DNA of 64,000 nt from Oligoflexia bacterium (GCA_015231955.1 JADGAN010000007.1:1-64000), one strand, 5' to 3'; positions 19,470 to 29,595 are shown, counted from the first letter of the stretch. A program made the numbers and translations. Notes: generated by a model from the letters alone, not told the origin.

Positions 19470-21314
19470 GTGAACCAACAACCGATTTTAAGTCTACTGC
19501 CCTTATTGGTTTTGCTGCTGCCCTTTGGCGGTTTTTTAAGCTGTGCGCTCCTGCGCCCTACACCGAAGCAAAGTGGGGTGATCGCTTCCAGCACCATGGG
19601 ACTCTCCTTCCTCGTAGCACTCCTCCTCTTCTTTAAACTGCAACAACTGCCGGCCGGTGAGTATATCGCCACTCCCAGTTACCTTTGGCTTGCGCTCGGT
19701 ACACTAAACTTAAAAATCTCACTGCTCTTTGATGAACTGAGTTCACTTCTCGTCTTGATTGTCACCGGTATTGGAGGACTGATTCACCTCTATAGCATCG
19801 GTTACATGCACGACGATCGCACCCCTGCTCGTTACTTTGCTTACTTAAACCTCTTCTGCTTCTTTATGCTGGCGCTAGTGATGTCCTCCTCGCTGCCTCT
19901 CATGTTTTTTGGTTGGGAGGGAGTGGGCCTTTGCTCCTATCTCCTCATCGGCTATTGGTATGAAGATCAGGAAAAGGCCTTAGCAGGCACCAAGGCCTTT
20001 ATCATGAATCGCATTGGTGATCTTGGTTTTCTCTTAGGAATGTTCTTCCTCTTTCGCCACCTGGGTACACTCGAATTCAAAGCGCTCACGCAACTGTTTT
20101 CACAATCGCTTGCGCTACTGCCTGAAGGGACACTCACCTTGACTTTACTTTTACTCTTTGCAGGCGCCATCGGCAAATCGGCGCAAATCCCTCTTGCCAC
20201 CTGGCTTCCCGATGCCATGAGCGGCCCCACTCCCGTCTCTGCACTCATCCACGCCGCCACCATGGTCACCGCCGGAGTCTTTTTACTGGCGCGCCTCTCA
20301 CCACTTTATATGCAATCACCGACGGCGATGATGACGATCGCCATCGTAGGTGGAGTAACCGCGCTTTGGGCCGCCTCCATCGCGCTTGCTCAAAACGATA
20401 TCAAAAAAGTTTTGGCCTACTCTACAGTCTCACAACTAGGACTGATGTTTGTGGCCTCTGGGGTGGGTGCCTTTAACGCCGCCATCTTTCACTTAACCAC
20501 TCACGCCTTCTTTAAAGCGCTGCTCTTCCTGGCGGCCGGTTCGGTGATCCATGCCTGCCTAGGCGAGCAAGACATGCGCAAGATGGGCGGACTTAAAAAA
20601 ATTATTCCCATCACCTTTATCACCATGCTCATTGGTGCACTCACGCTTGCAGGTATTCCGCTGCTTTCTGGTTTTTTCTCTAAAGATGAGATCTTGCTCG
20701 CGGCCTACACCTCTCCGCTTAGTTCCACTCTACTTGTTGCTCTGATTATCTTGACCTCCATCTTAACTGCGCTCTATAGCGGTCGCCTGATCGCCATGGC
20801 CTTCCTTGGAAAAATGCGCCTTGATGATCGCATCGTTTCCAAACTGCACGAATCACCCAAAATCATGACGATCCCTCTGGTCACCTTAAGCATCCTCTCC
20901 ATCTTTGGTGGCGCACTCGCCCACCACTCCGCCCCCATAAACTACACGCTGATGATCGTCTCAGCAGTGATCGCTCTTGTCGGTTTTTGGATCGGTGTAA
21001 AGGTGATGCCTAACTTCAAACTTCCAAGCACCCTTCGCAAAACTCTCGAAAACGCCTACTACCTCGATCGTAGCTATTACAAATTGATGGTGAACCCTTA
21101 TCGCCGCTTAAGTGAAGTTCTTGCAAACTTTTTGGATCAAAAACTTTTCTACGATTTTTTGATTCTACTATCGCGCCTAATCTACACCCTTCCCCTTGGT
21201 AGCAAAAGCAAACGCCTCTTCGCCTCTGGAAATTTAAATAGCTACCTCTTGATTTTTGCCCTCAGTTTTTTGACAATTTTGTTAACAACCTTTTTCATGA
21301 ATTTTAAAATATAA
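19470..21314 (+). CDS. nuoL: NADH-quinone oxidoreductase subunit L
   Basis: The ND5 homologue, an antiporter-like proton-pumping subunit of 614 residues with a C-terminal lateral helix. Conserved segments are G-W-E-G-V-G-L-C-S-Y-L-L-I-G-Y-W, H-A-A-T-M-V-T-A-G-V-F-L-L-A-R and D-I-K-K-V-L-A-Y-S-T-V-S-Q-L-G. The start is GTG 19470, with AAGGGA ahead. Confidence 0.97.
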   Translation: MNQQPILSLLPLLVLLLPFGGFLSCALLRPTPKQSGVIASSTMGLSFLVALLLFFKLQQLPAGEYIATPSYLWLALGTLNLKISLLFDELSSLLVLIVTGIGGLIHLYSIGYMHDDRTPARYFAYLNLFCFFMLALVMSSSLPLMFFGWEGVGLCSYLLIGYWYEDQEKALAGTKAFIMNRIGDLGFLLGMFFLFRHLGTLEFKALTQLFSQSLALLPEGTLTLTLLLLFAGAIGKSAQIPLATWLPDAMSGPTPVSALIHAATMVTAGVFLLARLSPLYMQSPTAMMTIAIVGGVTALWAASIALAQNDIKKVLAYSTVSQLGLMFVASGVGAFNAAIFHLTTHAFFKALLFLAAGSVIHACLGEQDMRKMGGLKKIIPITFITMLIGALTLAGIPLLSGFFSKDEILLAAYTSPLSSTLLVALIILTSILTALYSGRLIAMAFLGKMRLDDRIVSKLHESPKIMTIPLVTLSILSIFGGALAHHSAPINYTLMIVSAVIALVGFWIGVKVMPNFKLPSTLRKTLENAYYLDRSYYKLMVNPYRRLSEVLANFLDQKLFYDFLILLSRLIYTLPLGSKSKRLFASGNLNSYLLIFALSFLTILLTTFFMNFKI

Positions 21315-21328
21315 ACGGTGGTGGCACG

Positions 21329-22798
21329 ATGACGATGATGACAGAAAGTTACCTACTCCCCATACTCGTACTCCTCCCAAGTTTAGCGGCGCTACTCTTG
21401 ATTTTCTTCAAAGGCCGTGGGCGCACCCTCTCCCTGCTGGCAGAGTCGCTTGCGCTCGCTACACTGCTTTGCCTCTGGTGGAGATTTGATCACACCCTAC
21501 AGAGCATGCAATTTAATTTTTCGCTCCCTTGGATTCCCCGTATCGGCGCCTCTCTCTCTTTTGGTATCGACCAACTTTCACTCGCACTCACTACCCTCTC
21601 TACACTCACCTTTTTAGTGGTTGATCTCTATTTTCGAGACGATTACGAGGGAAAAAGCAACCTCTACCGCGCACTCTTCCTCCTGGTACAAACTTGTTTA
21701 TACATAACCTTCTTATCGACAGACCTACTCCTCTTCTACATGGGCTGGGAGCTAGCACTGGTGCCGATCTTCTTTATGATTTTAATCTTTGGAGGAGAGC
21801 GCAGAAAATTGGTAGCGATGACCCTCTTTTTCTATACCATCATTGGTTCCCTCTTTATGCTCTTAGCACTAATCGCCCTCTCGGTCGAGGCCAAGAGTAC
21901 CAGCTACGCCACCATCCTGGCGCAAAGTGGAGCACACGTGGCCTCCTTTGGGCGTATCTTCCTCTTTCTTGCAGTCACACTCGCCTTTCTCATTAAAATT
22001 CCTGTGGCCCCCTTTCATGGATGGCAACCTCTCGTCTACAGCGAGACTCCCAAGCGCGGAGCAGTCATCTTGGCGGCGCTGCTCTCCAAAATGGGTATGT
22101 ATGGACTGCTACGCTTTTCCATCCCACTCTTTCCTGACGTGGTCCGCGACTTTGCCCCCTACATTACGGCGCTCGCCATCTTCTCCATCATCTATGGGGC
22201 CATCACCGCTTTAGGGACAAACAACATCATCAAATTTATCGCCTACTCCTCCATCTCTCATAGTGGTGCTATTGTAGCAGGCCTCTTCTCCCTCACCCTT
22301 ATCGGGATTAGCGGTGCTGTCTATCAGATGTTCAACCACGGCGTGCTGGTGGTGGGGCTATTCTTTATCGCTTACCATTTGCAAACTGTTTTTAACTCCA
22401 AACAATTAAGCGATTACCAGTGCGGAAACGCATCCCTGGCCCGCTATATGCCACTCACCGCTACCTACCTTTTTCTCATCATTCTCTCGAGTATAGCGCT
22501 CCCGGGAACCAACTCTTTTGTCGGTGAGTTCGCCATTTTACTGGGCATTTTTGAAAACTCCACCACCCACGCGCTCTTTGCAGGCACCACCATCATTGTG
22601 GGTGCTGTCTATGCACTAGTGTGGTACCAACGCCTGATTTTTCACAGCAACCAAAGCTCCCTACGCACGCGTGCCGGAGTCGATCTTGATCGCACCCAAA
22701 TCGCGCTGCTCACACTCCTGGTGTTGCTGATTTTTTCTATAGGATTTTTTCCAGAACTAACTCTTTATAAATTTAAAGTTCTCTTTTTCAAGCAATAG
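21329..22798 (+). CDS. nuoM: NADH-quinone oxidoreductase subunit M
   Basis: The ND4 homologue, an antiporter-like membrane subunit of 489 residues with about 13-14 helices. Seen are M-G-W-E-L-A-L-V-P-I-F-F-M-I (channel Glu), P-V-A-P-F-H-G-W-Q-P, L-L-S-K-M-G-M-Y-G and I-K-F-I-A-Y-S-S-I-S-H. The usual F-H-x-W-L-P-D-A-H is replaced by F-H-G-W-Q-P-L-V-Y, a mild divergence. Start choice among closely spaced ATGs (21329, 21335, 21338) is uncertain by a few residues. Confidence 0.96.
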   Translation: MTMMTESYLLPILVLLPSLAALLLIFFKGRGRTLSLLAESLALATLLCLWWRFDHTLQSMQFNFSLPWIPRIGASLSFGIDQLSLALTTLSTLTFLVVDLYFRDDYEGKSNLYRALFLLVQTCLYITFLSTDLLLFYMGWELALVPIFFMILIFGGERRKLVAMTLFFYTIIGSLFMLLALIALSVEAKSTSYATILAQSGAHVASFGRIFLFLAVTLAFLIKIPVAPFHGWQPLVYSETPKRGAVILAALLSKMGMYGLLRFSIPLFPDVVRDFAPYITALAIFSIIYGAITALGTNNIIKFIAYSSISHSGAIVAGLFSLTLIGISGAVYQMFNHGVLVVGLFFIAYHLQTVFNSKQLSDYQCGNASLARYMPLTATYLFLIILSSIALPGTNSFVGEFAILLGIFENSTTHALFAGTTIIVGAVYALVWYQRLIFHSNQSSLRTRAGVDLDRTQIALLTLLVLLIFSIGFFPELTLYKFKVLFFKQ

Positions 22799-22838
22799 CA
22801 ATAGCAATAGCAATAAAGCACAGAGGTTCAAAAAAACT

Positions 22839-24230
22839 ATGATTGCAATAACCATTCTCTCGATCTTGGCCGCTAGCTCCTTGATCACTCTTCTTCTGAC
22901 TCCGCTAAAACGCATGCAAACGCTACTCTATGCCCTCTCGCTCTCCTCTTTGCTTTTAGTTTTAATTCTCGCACTCTACCAACTTGCAAGCTACGAAAGC
23001 GCCTACACTCTCGAGAACTTCACCTTTGATCAATACTCCTACTTTGTCTGCGCCCTGCTTAGCGCCGGCGGTGCACTGATCATCACCCTCTTTTTTGAAA
23101 ATTATCGCTCCAATGCTAATAGCGAAGAGGCACTGCTTGCAGAGGCCTATCCGCTACTGCTACTGGCCACCCTGGGAATGATTTTACTCGCTTCCACCAC
23201 CCACTTGATCGCCATCTTTGTCTCACTCGAATTAACCTCCCTTGCCGTCTACGCCTTGGTGGCCTTAAAGCGCCACTCCCTCTTCTCTGGAGAGGCGGCG
23301 CTGAAATATTTAATCCTCGGTGGTGTGGCATCGGCCACCTTCCTCTATGGAACCGCCTTAAATTTTGGATTTAGCGGAGGCAGCTTTAGCTTAAGCGCGG
23401 CCGCGGCCACGCACGCTCCCATCATTGCCATTATGATCACGACCGCCCTCCTCTTCAAGGTTGGGGCCGCCCCCTTTCACTCCTGGGTTCCAGACGTCTA
23501 TCAAGGCGCCGCTCTCCCCATCACCAGCTTCATGGCCTTCGCCGTAAAGCTTGCCTCCTTCGTTGTCCTCATCCGCCTCGCAAACGCCATGGAGATCTTC
23601 TCCTCTCCCTTCTCCCTCGTGGCCATCGCCTCCATGCTCACCATCGTCATGGGCAACCTCTACGCCCTCACCCAAAAAGAGTTAAAACGCTTTCTCGCCT
23701 ACTCCTCCATCGCTCATAGTGGTTACCTCTTAATTGCAGCGGCCTCACCCGCACTACTCCCAGTGGCCCTCTTCTACCTTCTCTCCTACTCCTTCGCCTC
23801 CATTGGGATCTTCACGCTGCTCGCCCCACTCCCCCTCTCACTTCCTCTCAAAAAAGATATCGACATCGCCTCCCTCCAAGGCCTCTATTTTCGCGACCCA
23901 CTCCGCGCCTCCCTACTCACCCTCTTCCTTTTCTCCTTTGCAGGCATCCCCCTCACCTCCGGCTTTATGGCCAAATTCTACCTCTTCTTCTCCTCCTTCC
24001 AAAGCGTGCACATCTCCCTGCTCATCGTTGCCATTCTCGGCGCAGTTGTCTCCATCTACTACTACCTAAAAATAGTCATCACCCTCTTCACCCCCATCCC
24101 CTCCGCTCCCACCTCCACCTCTGTCAACACCCGCGACGACTCCTCTCCTATCCTCCTTGCAAGCGCCATCCTCTGCGCCCTCATCACTCTCCTCCTTGGC
24201 ATCTACCCCAAACTAGCACTACTCTCCTAA
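22839..24230 (+). CDS. nuoN: NADH-quinone oxidoreductase subunit N
   Basis: The ND2 homologue and last gene of the operon; 463 residues, antiporter-like. Motifs include S-L-E-L-T-S-L-A-V-Y-A-L-V-A-L, K-V-G-A-A-P-F-H-S-W-V-P-D-V-Y-Q-G and K-R-F-L-A-Y-S-S-I-A-H-S-G. A run of AGCAAT repeats (about 22791-22816) lies in the short gap after nuoM. No clear terminator hairpin follows the gene. Confidence 0.97.
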   Translation: MIAITILSILAASSLITLLLTPLKRMQTLLYALSLSSLLLVLILALYQLASYESAYTLENFTFDQYSYFVCALLSAGGALIITLFFENYRSNANSEEALLAEAYPLLLLATLGMILLASTTHLIAIFVSLELTSLAVYALVALKRHSLFSGEAALKYLILGGVASATFLYGTALNFGFSGGSFSLSAAAATHAPIIAIMITTALLFKVGAAPFHSWVPDVYQGAALPITSFMAFAVKLASFVVLIRLANAMEIFSSPFSLVAIASMLTIVMGNLYALTQKELKRFLAYSSIAHSGYLLIAAASPALLPVALFYLLSYSFASIGIFTLLAPLPLSLPLKKDIDIASLQGLYFRDPLRASLLTLFLFSFAGIPLTSGFMAKFYLFFSSFQSVHISLLIVAILGAVVSIYYYLKIVITLFTPIPSAPTSTSVNTRDDSSPILLASAILCALITLLLGIYPKLALLS

Positions 24231-24251
24231 TTTAAACCCGAGTTCATTTCG

Positions 24252-24263
24252 CCTATGCATAGG
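24252..24263. promoter_or_regulatory. 12-bp perfect palindrome upstream of the catalase gene
   Basis: CCTATGCATAGG is self-complementary and lies about 104 bases before the catalase start, in the 136-base nuoN-katE gap. A second CTATG follows at about 24280. The ATAGG/CTAT half-sites recall OxyR-type operators, but the spacing is not canonical, so this is only a candidate operator. Confidence 0.25.
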
Positions 24264-24366
24264 TATTGTCTAACTATGCCAGATGGTGAGCATACAAAAA
24301 AGATTCATTCCATTATAGTAGCGTTCTCTTGCTGAGATCTCGATTTTTTTTCAGGAGGTTTGGCCA

Positions 24367-26526
24367 ATGACTATGATTGAGGATGATGAGAAGTTTTTAA
24401 CCAACAATCAAGGGGTGCGCATTAATGATGATCAAAATTCTCTGAAAGTGGGAGCAAGAGGCCCTACCCTTTTAGAAGATTTTATTCTGCGAGAGAAGAT
24501 CACCCACTTTGATCATGAGAGGATTCCCGAGCGAGTGGTGCATGCACGTGGATCAGGGGCACATGGGCATTTTCAAGTCTATAAGTCGCTCTCTCACTAC
24601 ACGAAGGCGAGATTTTTAAATGATCCCACTCTCAAAACTCCTGTGTTTGTACGTTTCTCAACCGTTGCTGGTTCCCGCGGCTCCAGTGACCTTGCGAGAG
24701 ATGTGCGAGGGTTTGCGGTAAAATTTTATACCGATGAGGGGAATTTCGATCTGGTTGGCAATAATATGCCGGTGTTTTTTATTCAAGATGCGATGAAGTT
24801 CCCCGATCTCATTCACGCGGTAAAACCTGAACCTCATAATGAGATCCCACAAGCAGCTTCGGCGCACACTACCTTTTGGGATTTTATCTCCATCTGCCCA
24901 GAATCGATGCATACGATTATGTGGTTAATGTCCGACCGTGCAATCCCTCGCAGTCTTCGCATGATGGAGGGCTTTGGTGTTCACACCTTTAAGTTAATCA
25001 ATAGTGAAGGAAAATCGTTCTTTGTAAAATTTCATTGGAAGCCTCTCTTAGGAGTTCATTCCGTTCTTTGGGAGGAGGCGCAGATGATCTCTGGTAAAGA
25101 CCCCGATTTTCACCGCCGGGACTTATGGGAGGCGATCGATAGTGGTGCCTACCCAGAATGGGAATTGGGCGTACAAATCGTAGAGGAGAAGGATGAATTC
25201 AATTTTCCTTTTGATCTTCTTGATCCGACAAAGATCATTCCGGAAGAGATGGTTCCCGTGGAGCGCATTGGGAAATTAACTCTTAATCGCAACCCGGATA
25301 ACTTTTTTGCAGAGGTGGAACAAGTGGCCTTTCATGTGGGCAATATCGTTCCCGGAATCGACTTTAGCGATGATCCCCTTTTACAAGGACGACTCTTTTC
25401 CTATTTGGACACCCAGTTGCTCCGCTTAGGTGGTCCCAATTTTCATGAATTGCCCATTAATCGTCCACTGGCACCGGTTTATAATAATCAGCGGGATGGT
25501 TTGATGAGACACACTATCAATAAAGGAAAGGTAAGTTATGGGCCAAATACCCTTCGGGGAAACTATCCGCGTGAGGCGCATGTCGGGAGTGAGCGCGCTT
25601 TTAGCTCTTCTCGGCAACAGCTAAGTGGAGATAAAATACGCGATAGGAGTAAAAGTTTCTTCGATCACTTTAGTCAGGCCACGCTTTTTTATCAAAGTCA
25701 AAGTGAAGCGGAAAAAAACCATCTGGTGAATGCTTTTTGTTTTGAGTTGGGGAAGGTGGATGTGCTTTCGGTGAGAGAGCGGATGGTGAAGCTGTTAATG
25801 AGAGTCGATCAACGTCTTGCCGCTTGTGTGGCCAGTGAGCTAGGGATCGATAGCGCTAAGCTAACTGTGGGAGAAGAGCTCTTGAATTTAAGTGTTCCTG
25901 CCGATGCTGATCCCCACGCCTATCAACCAATCACTCCACCTGCTTTGGAAGGACGGTTGAAAACTTCTGCTGCCTTAAGCATGGCCAACACTATTAAGAG
26001 CACTATTGCTACTAGACGAGTGGCCTTTTTAATTGCAGAAGGCGTGAACGAACGTTTTGTCGAGGCGATGAAGAGCAATTTGTCTGCAGCAGGTGCAGTG
26101 GTCAGCATAGTGGCCCCTCGATTAGGTGAGATCAAAGGGAGTGGTGATAAAGAGATCCGTGCTGATTTTAGTTTACTCACCACCTCTTCGGTTTTATTCG
26201 ATGCTCTTTATATCCCAGGAGGCATTCAGAGTGCCCACCGTTTGGCCCAGGATGAACGAGCGATCCTCTTTATCAATGAGGCCTTTACCCATTGCAAGGC
26301 CATTGCTGCTGATAATGAAGGGGTGACACTTTTGATGACCAGTGGTGTGGGTGACTTCCTGAATTCCAAGAAAGAGGGAGAGATCGACCCCGAGAAAAGA
26401 AAAGAGTTTATGGAGGGAGTTTTGATGAATACGGATATCAAAGAGGGTGAGGAGAGTTCCTCGGCCCATCACTTTATAAAACTGATCATGCAACACCGTT
26501 TTTGGAAGAGGGAAAACCGCACTTGA
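24367..26526 (+). CDS. katE: Large-subunit catalase (clade II, HPII-like)
   Basis: A monofunctional haem catalase of 719 residues that disproportionates hydrogen peroxide. The catalytic His is in R-V-V-H-A-R-G-S-G-A-H-G and the distal Asn in V-G-N-N-M-P-V-F-F. The proximal haem Tyr is in R-L-F-S-Y-L-D-T-Q. The extra C-terminal domain (about residues 545-719: R-V-A-F-L-I-A-E-G-V, then D-A-L-Y-I-P-G-G) is the flavodoxin/DJ-1-like domain that marks the large-subunit clade. CAGGAGG lies upstream of ATG. It starts a set of stress and membrane genes. Confidence 0.95.
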   Translation: MTMIEDDEKFLTNNQGVRINDDQNSLKVGARGPTLLEDFILREKITHFDHERIPERVVHARGSGAHGHFQVYKSLSHYTKARFLNDPTLKTPVFVRFSTVAGSRGSSDLARDVRGFAVKFYTDEGNFDLVGNNMPVFFIQDAMKFPDLIHAVKPEPHNEIPQAASAHTTFWDFISICPESMHTIMWLMSDRAIPRSLRMMEGFGVHTFKLINSEGKSFFVKFHWKPLLGVHSVLWEEAQMISGKDPDFHRRDLWEAIDSGAYPEWELGVQIVEEKDEFNFPFDLLDPTKIIPEEMVPVERIGKLTLNRNPDNFFAEVEQVAFHVGNIVPGIDFSDDPLLQGRLFSYLDTQLLRLGGPNFHELPINRPLAPVYNNQRDGLMRHTINKGKVSYGPNTLRGNYPREAHVGSERAFSSSRQQLSGDKIRDRSKSFFDHFSQATLFYQSQSEAEKNHLVNAFCFELGKVDVLSVRERMVKLLMRVDQRLAACVASELGIDSAKLTVGEELLNLSVPADADPHAYQPITPPALEGRLKTSAALSMANTIKSTIATRRVAFLIAEGVNERFVEAMKSNLSAAGAVVSIVAPRLGEIKGSGDKEIRADFSLLTTSSVLFDALYIPGGIQSAHRLAQDERAILFINEAFTHCKAIAADNEGVTLLMTSGVGDFLNSKKEGEIDPEKRKEFMEGVLMNTDIKEGEESSSAHHFIKLIMQHRFWKRENRT

Positions 26527-26559
26527 CGTTAAAAAAAATATTTTTTATCGGAAAATAGA

Positions 26560-27417
26560 GTGACATTGTTATTAGATTATTTAAGAAACCATTCTTTTTT
26601 TAAGATGCTTAAAGCACTTTATGAAAGAAGCGAAGAGCATGAAACTTTTGCTTTGGCGGCCCAGCTCACCTATTATCTTCTGCTGGCGTTTTTCCCCTTC
26701 CTGATCTTCCTCATTACTATAATTAGTTATACCCCCTTGGCCTCAGATCGCTTTATCAACGAAATGGCCTATTTTTTCCCCGCATACGTCTACAAAATCA
26801 TCAAAGACACCATCCATGAAATCTTAAAGGCCCGAGGCGCGGACACATTATCTTTAGGGATGATTGGAACCGTTTGGGCCGCTTCCAATGGGCTAAGCGC
26901 TCTCATAAAAGGCATCCACAAGAGCTACAATAAAAAAGATAAAAACTCCTTTGTAAAGGTGCGAATGAATTCCCTCTTCTTCACTTTCATTTTTGCAATG
27001 ATATTTACCATCAGCTTTGTCCTACTCGTTTTTGGGGAGGTGGTGGCACAAAAAGTTATTGCTCTATTAGGTTACCCGGAATTTTTTCATTTTCTTTGGA
27101 GTGTTTTCCGTTTTCTCTTTCCCGTGGCGACGATGATCATCTCCTTTTCCATGCTCTACTCCTACGCCCTTCATAAAAAATTTTTATCTTTTGGCCATGT
27201 TTTGCCTGGAGCAATCTTTGCAACCATCGGGTGGTTGTTGATTTCCACCACATTTTCATTTTACATCAACAATTTTAGCAACTACTCCGCCACCTACGGA
27301 AGTTTGGGAGGGATCATTGGTTTACTTGTGTGGCTCTATGTGAGTAGCGGGCTCATCCTTTTGGGAGGTGAAATCAATGGGTATCTTTATTCAAAACCTA
27401 GCGAGCAGATGCCCTAA
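26560..27417 (+). CDS. YihY/BrkB family inner-membrane protein
   Basis: A 285-residue protein with about six transmembrane helices. It has the family's A-L-A-A-Q-L-T-Y-Y-L-L-L-A-F-F-P-F-L entry (A-A-x-x-x-Y-y-x-x-x-x-x-f-P), a central G-x-x-x-x-x-W-x-A-S-x-G-x-x-A-L segment and the C-terminal Y-G-S-L-G-G-I-I-G-L-L-V-W-L-Y, then G-G-E-I-N. Once annotated as ribonuclease BN, the family has no proven function. The start is taken as GTG 26560; ATG 26605 is an alternative and neither has a strong ribosome binding site. It follows katE by 33 bases and may be co-transcribed. Confidence 0.9.
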   Translation: MTLLLDYLRNHSFFKMLKALYERSEEHETFALAAQLTYYLLLAFFPFLIFLITIISYTPLASDRFINEMAYFFPAYVYKIIKDTIHEILKARGADTLSLGMIGTVWAASNGLSALIKGIHKSYNKKDKNSFVKVRMNSLFFTFIFAMIFTISFVLLVFGEVVAQKVIALLGYPEFFHFLWSVFRFLFPVATMIISFSMLYSYALHKKFLSFGHVLPGAIFATIGWLLISTTFSFYINNFSNYSATYGSLGGIIGLLVWLYVSSGLILLGGEINGYLYSKPSEQMP

Positions 27418-27580
27418 AGGCAAACTATGGCCAATGGCCAGGCAGGAACACTTTATTTCTAATTAAACGTGACAAATTTGACGGAAAACCTTGTCTCTCT
27501 TGTCTTTTACATAACTGTAACTAGGAACAGCAATTGCAATAACCTTTAGCAGGGGTTTCTTCAATGAAAAGGAGGATAGT

Positions 27581-28354
27581 ATGCTCATTAAGGCCAAAAC
27601 AATTAATGGTTATAAACTTCATGCAACCGATGGAGAGATTGGTACGGTCAAAGATTTTTTTTTCGATGACCGTCACTGGACGATCCGCTATCTGGTTGTG
27701 GATACAGGAAACTGGTTGGAGAGTAGGCAAGTATTGCTCTCTCCTTATGCGATAATCTCTTTGCACAAAGAAGAAGAGTATATTGAAATTGATCTAACAA
27801 TGCAGCAGATTGAGGAGAGTCCTCCTTTAAAATTGGGCAATCCCATCACTGTACAATTCGAAGAGGAGTATTATAAATATTTTGGCTGGCCAATGTATTA
27901 TTTTGGACCCTACATGTGGGGATATACTCCCTACATTGAACGTGATCCCGAAAAGTGGAAGGAGTTTACCCAAGATAAACGGGCATGGGATCCTCACTTG
28001 CGTAGTATGGAGCAAGTAGGCCGTCATGATATAGAGGCCAGAGATGGAGGGATTGGACATGTAGACGACTTTGTCATCGATGATGAAAAGTGGGCCATTC
28101 GTTATCTTATTGTGGCCACTCGCAATTGGTGGCCAGGGAAGAAGGTGTTGGTGTCTCCTTTGTGGATTGATCGGGTGAGCTGGAACGAATATAAAGTTTA
28201 CGTCAGTCTTTCCCGCGACACCATTAAAATTTCCCCTGAGTATACAGAGGAGTCTTTGCTGACGCGCGAATATGAGAGCGATCTTTATCAGCACTATAAA
28301 AATAAAGGGTACTGGGAAAGCGAGAAGAGCGATCAGGATCGTTTCCAGCATTAA
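27581..28354 (+). CDS. Double PRC-barrel domain protein
   Basis: A 257-residue soluble protein with two PRC-barrel-like domains. The first, about residues 8-90, contains I-G-T-V-K-D-F-F-F-D-D-R-H-W-T-I-R-Y-L-V-V-D-T. The second, about 145-235, contains I-G-H-V-D-D-F-V-I-D-D-E-K-W-A-I-R-Y-L-I-V-A-T. Both are followed by W-x-x-x-(R/K)-x-V-L-(L/V)-S-P. A Tyr/Trp/Pro-rich linker separates them. Such tandem PRC proteins are commonly stress-induced in proteobacteria, with unknown ligand. AAAAGGAGG immediately upstream gives a confident start. The gene sits between katE-yihY and an antiporter, consistent with a stress set. Confidence 0.92.
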   Translation: MLIKAKTINGYKLHATDGEIGTVKDFFFDDRHWTIRYLVVDTGNWLESRQVLLSPYAIISLHKEEEYIEIDLTMQQIEESPPLKLGNPITVQFEEEYYKYFGWPMYYFGPYMWGYTPYIERDPEKWKEFTQDKRAWDPHLRSMEQVGRHDIEARDGGIGHVDDFVIDDEKWAIRYLIVATRNWWPGKKVLVSPLWIDRVSWNEYKVYVSLSRDTIKISPEYTEESLLTREYESDLYQHYKNKGYWESEKSDQDRFQH

Positions 28355-28392
28355 TAGGATTTTCTTTCTTTTTTATAGTTAACATTAATTTC

Positions 28393-29586
28393 ATGATGAA
28401 CAAAAGTTTAATCATTCTTTCTATTCTTATGATTTTTTCCGTCCTTTCCAGTAAGCTTTCTGGCCGCTATGGACTGCCTTCTCTCGTACTCTTCCTGGCC
28501 ATCGGCATGTTGGCGGGTGCTGACGGGATTGGAGGAATTCACTTTGCCGATTACGAAATGGCCAAAGTGGTGGGGATCATTGCTTTGATTTTCATCTTGT
28601 TTTCTGGGGGGCTAGATACCCTGTGGAGTGAAGTGCGCGATCAAATATGGAGTGGATTATCCCTCTCTACGTTAGGTGTGCTTATCTCTACAGCGATTGT
28701 TGGTCTCTTTGCCAGCTATTTTTTACACCTCGATTGGGCCCAAGGATTGCTCTTAGGGGCGATTATCTCTCCAACCGATGCAGCTGCAGTTTTTTTAGTT
28801 TTAAAGACACAAAAACTGCAAGTGCCAAAAAAAGTGATCGCCATTTTAGAATTGGAATCGGGAAGCAACGATCCCATTTGCATTTTCATGGTGATTACTT
28901 TATTGGAGATACTCACATACGACTCCTTTTCCTGGTCTCACACCGGTTGGATTTTTGTAAAACAAATGGGGATCGGTTTTATCTTGGGGTTCCTCTTTGC
29001 ACTTATAAGCAGATTTTTACTCGATAAACTGCAACTTGAATCTCCCGGTCTCTATCCCGTGCTCACCATTGGTTTGGTCTTGCTTAACTTTGGTCTATGC
29101 GAGGAGGCACAAGGCAATGGCTTTCTCTCTGTGTACATACACGGGTTGCTTATGCCCAAAAAACAACTCCCCATCAAGGATCATCTCTCTTTCTTTCATG
29201 AAGGGATCGCCTGGAATATGCAAGTGGTGATGTTTATTGGTTTTGGTTTGCTGGTGGCACCCAATAAAGTTTTTTCCATTGCCGATCGCTCTCTTTGGGT
29301 CGCTTTTGTGTTGGTTTTTGTGGCAAGACCGGTGAGCGTTTTTATCTCACTTTTAGGAGCAAAACTCTCTTTTAAGGATAAATTGATGATTTCGTGGATG
29401 GGACTTAGAGGTGCGGTTCCCATTGTTTTAGCGATCTATCCGATGCTTGCTGGAATAAAGCATGCATCCTTAATTTTTAATGTGGTCTTCTTCGTGGTTC
29501 TAAGTTCACTCTTGTTGCAAGGAACCTCTATTCATTGGATGGCAGTCCACTTTTTTAAAAGTCGAGACACCCGACCTCTTTCCTAG
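28393..29586 (+). CDS. CPA1-type cation/proton antiporter (NhaP2/CvrA-like membrane domain)
   Basis: A 397-residue membrane protein with about 12 helices. It carries the NhaP2-type I-F-I-L-F-S-G-G-L-D-T, G-A-I-I-S-P-T-D-A-A-A-V-F (ion-site region), L-E-S-G-S-N-D-P and W-M-G-L-R-G-A-V-P-I-V-L-A motifs. It stops right after the membrane domain, lacking the C-terminal TrkA_C/regulatory part found in longer NhaP2 proteins (about 580 residues). Role: K+/H+ or Na+/H+ exchange for pH and ion balance. It ends 9 bases before the convergent transglutaminase gene. No clear Shine-Dalgarno sequence precedes its ATG. Confidence 0.9.
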   Translation: MMNKSLIILSILMIFSVLSSKLSGRYGLPSLVLFLAIGMLAGADGIGGIHFADYEMAKVVGIIALIFILFSGGLDTLWSEVRDQIWSGLSLSTLGVLISTAIVGLFASYFLHLDWAQGLLLGAIISPTDAAAVFLVLKTQKLQVPKKVIAILELESGSNDPICIFMVITLLEILTYDSFSWSHTGWIFVKQMGIGFILGFLFALISRFLLDKLQLESPGLYPVLTIGLVLLNFGLCEEAQGNGFLSVYIHGLLMPKKQLPIKDHLSFFHEGIAWNMQVVMFIGFGLLVAPNKVFSIADRSLWVAFVLVFVARPVSVFISLLGAKLSFKDKLMISWMGLRGAVPIVLAIYPMLAGIKHASLIFNVVFFVVLSSLLLQGTSIHWMAVHFFKSRDTRPLS

Positions 29587-29595
29587 CGCCAAAGA

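Noticed and set aside
23391-23675. Glu/Gly/Asp-rich reverse frame inside nuoN
   Set aside because: A shadow of a membrane-protein gene: reverse-complement reading of hydrophobic codons gives such charged composition.
24252-24263. OxyR operator before katE
   Set aside because: Only a 12-base palindrome with approximate half-sites; the four-tetranucleotide spacing of OxyR sites is not met, so it is listed only as a weak candidate.
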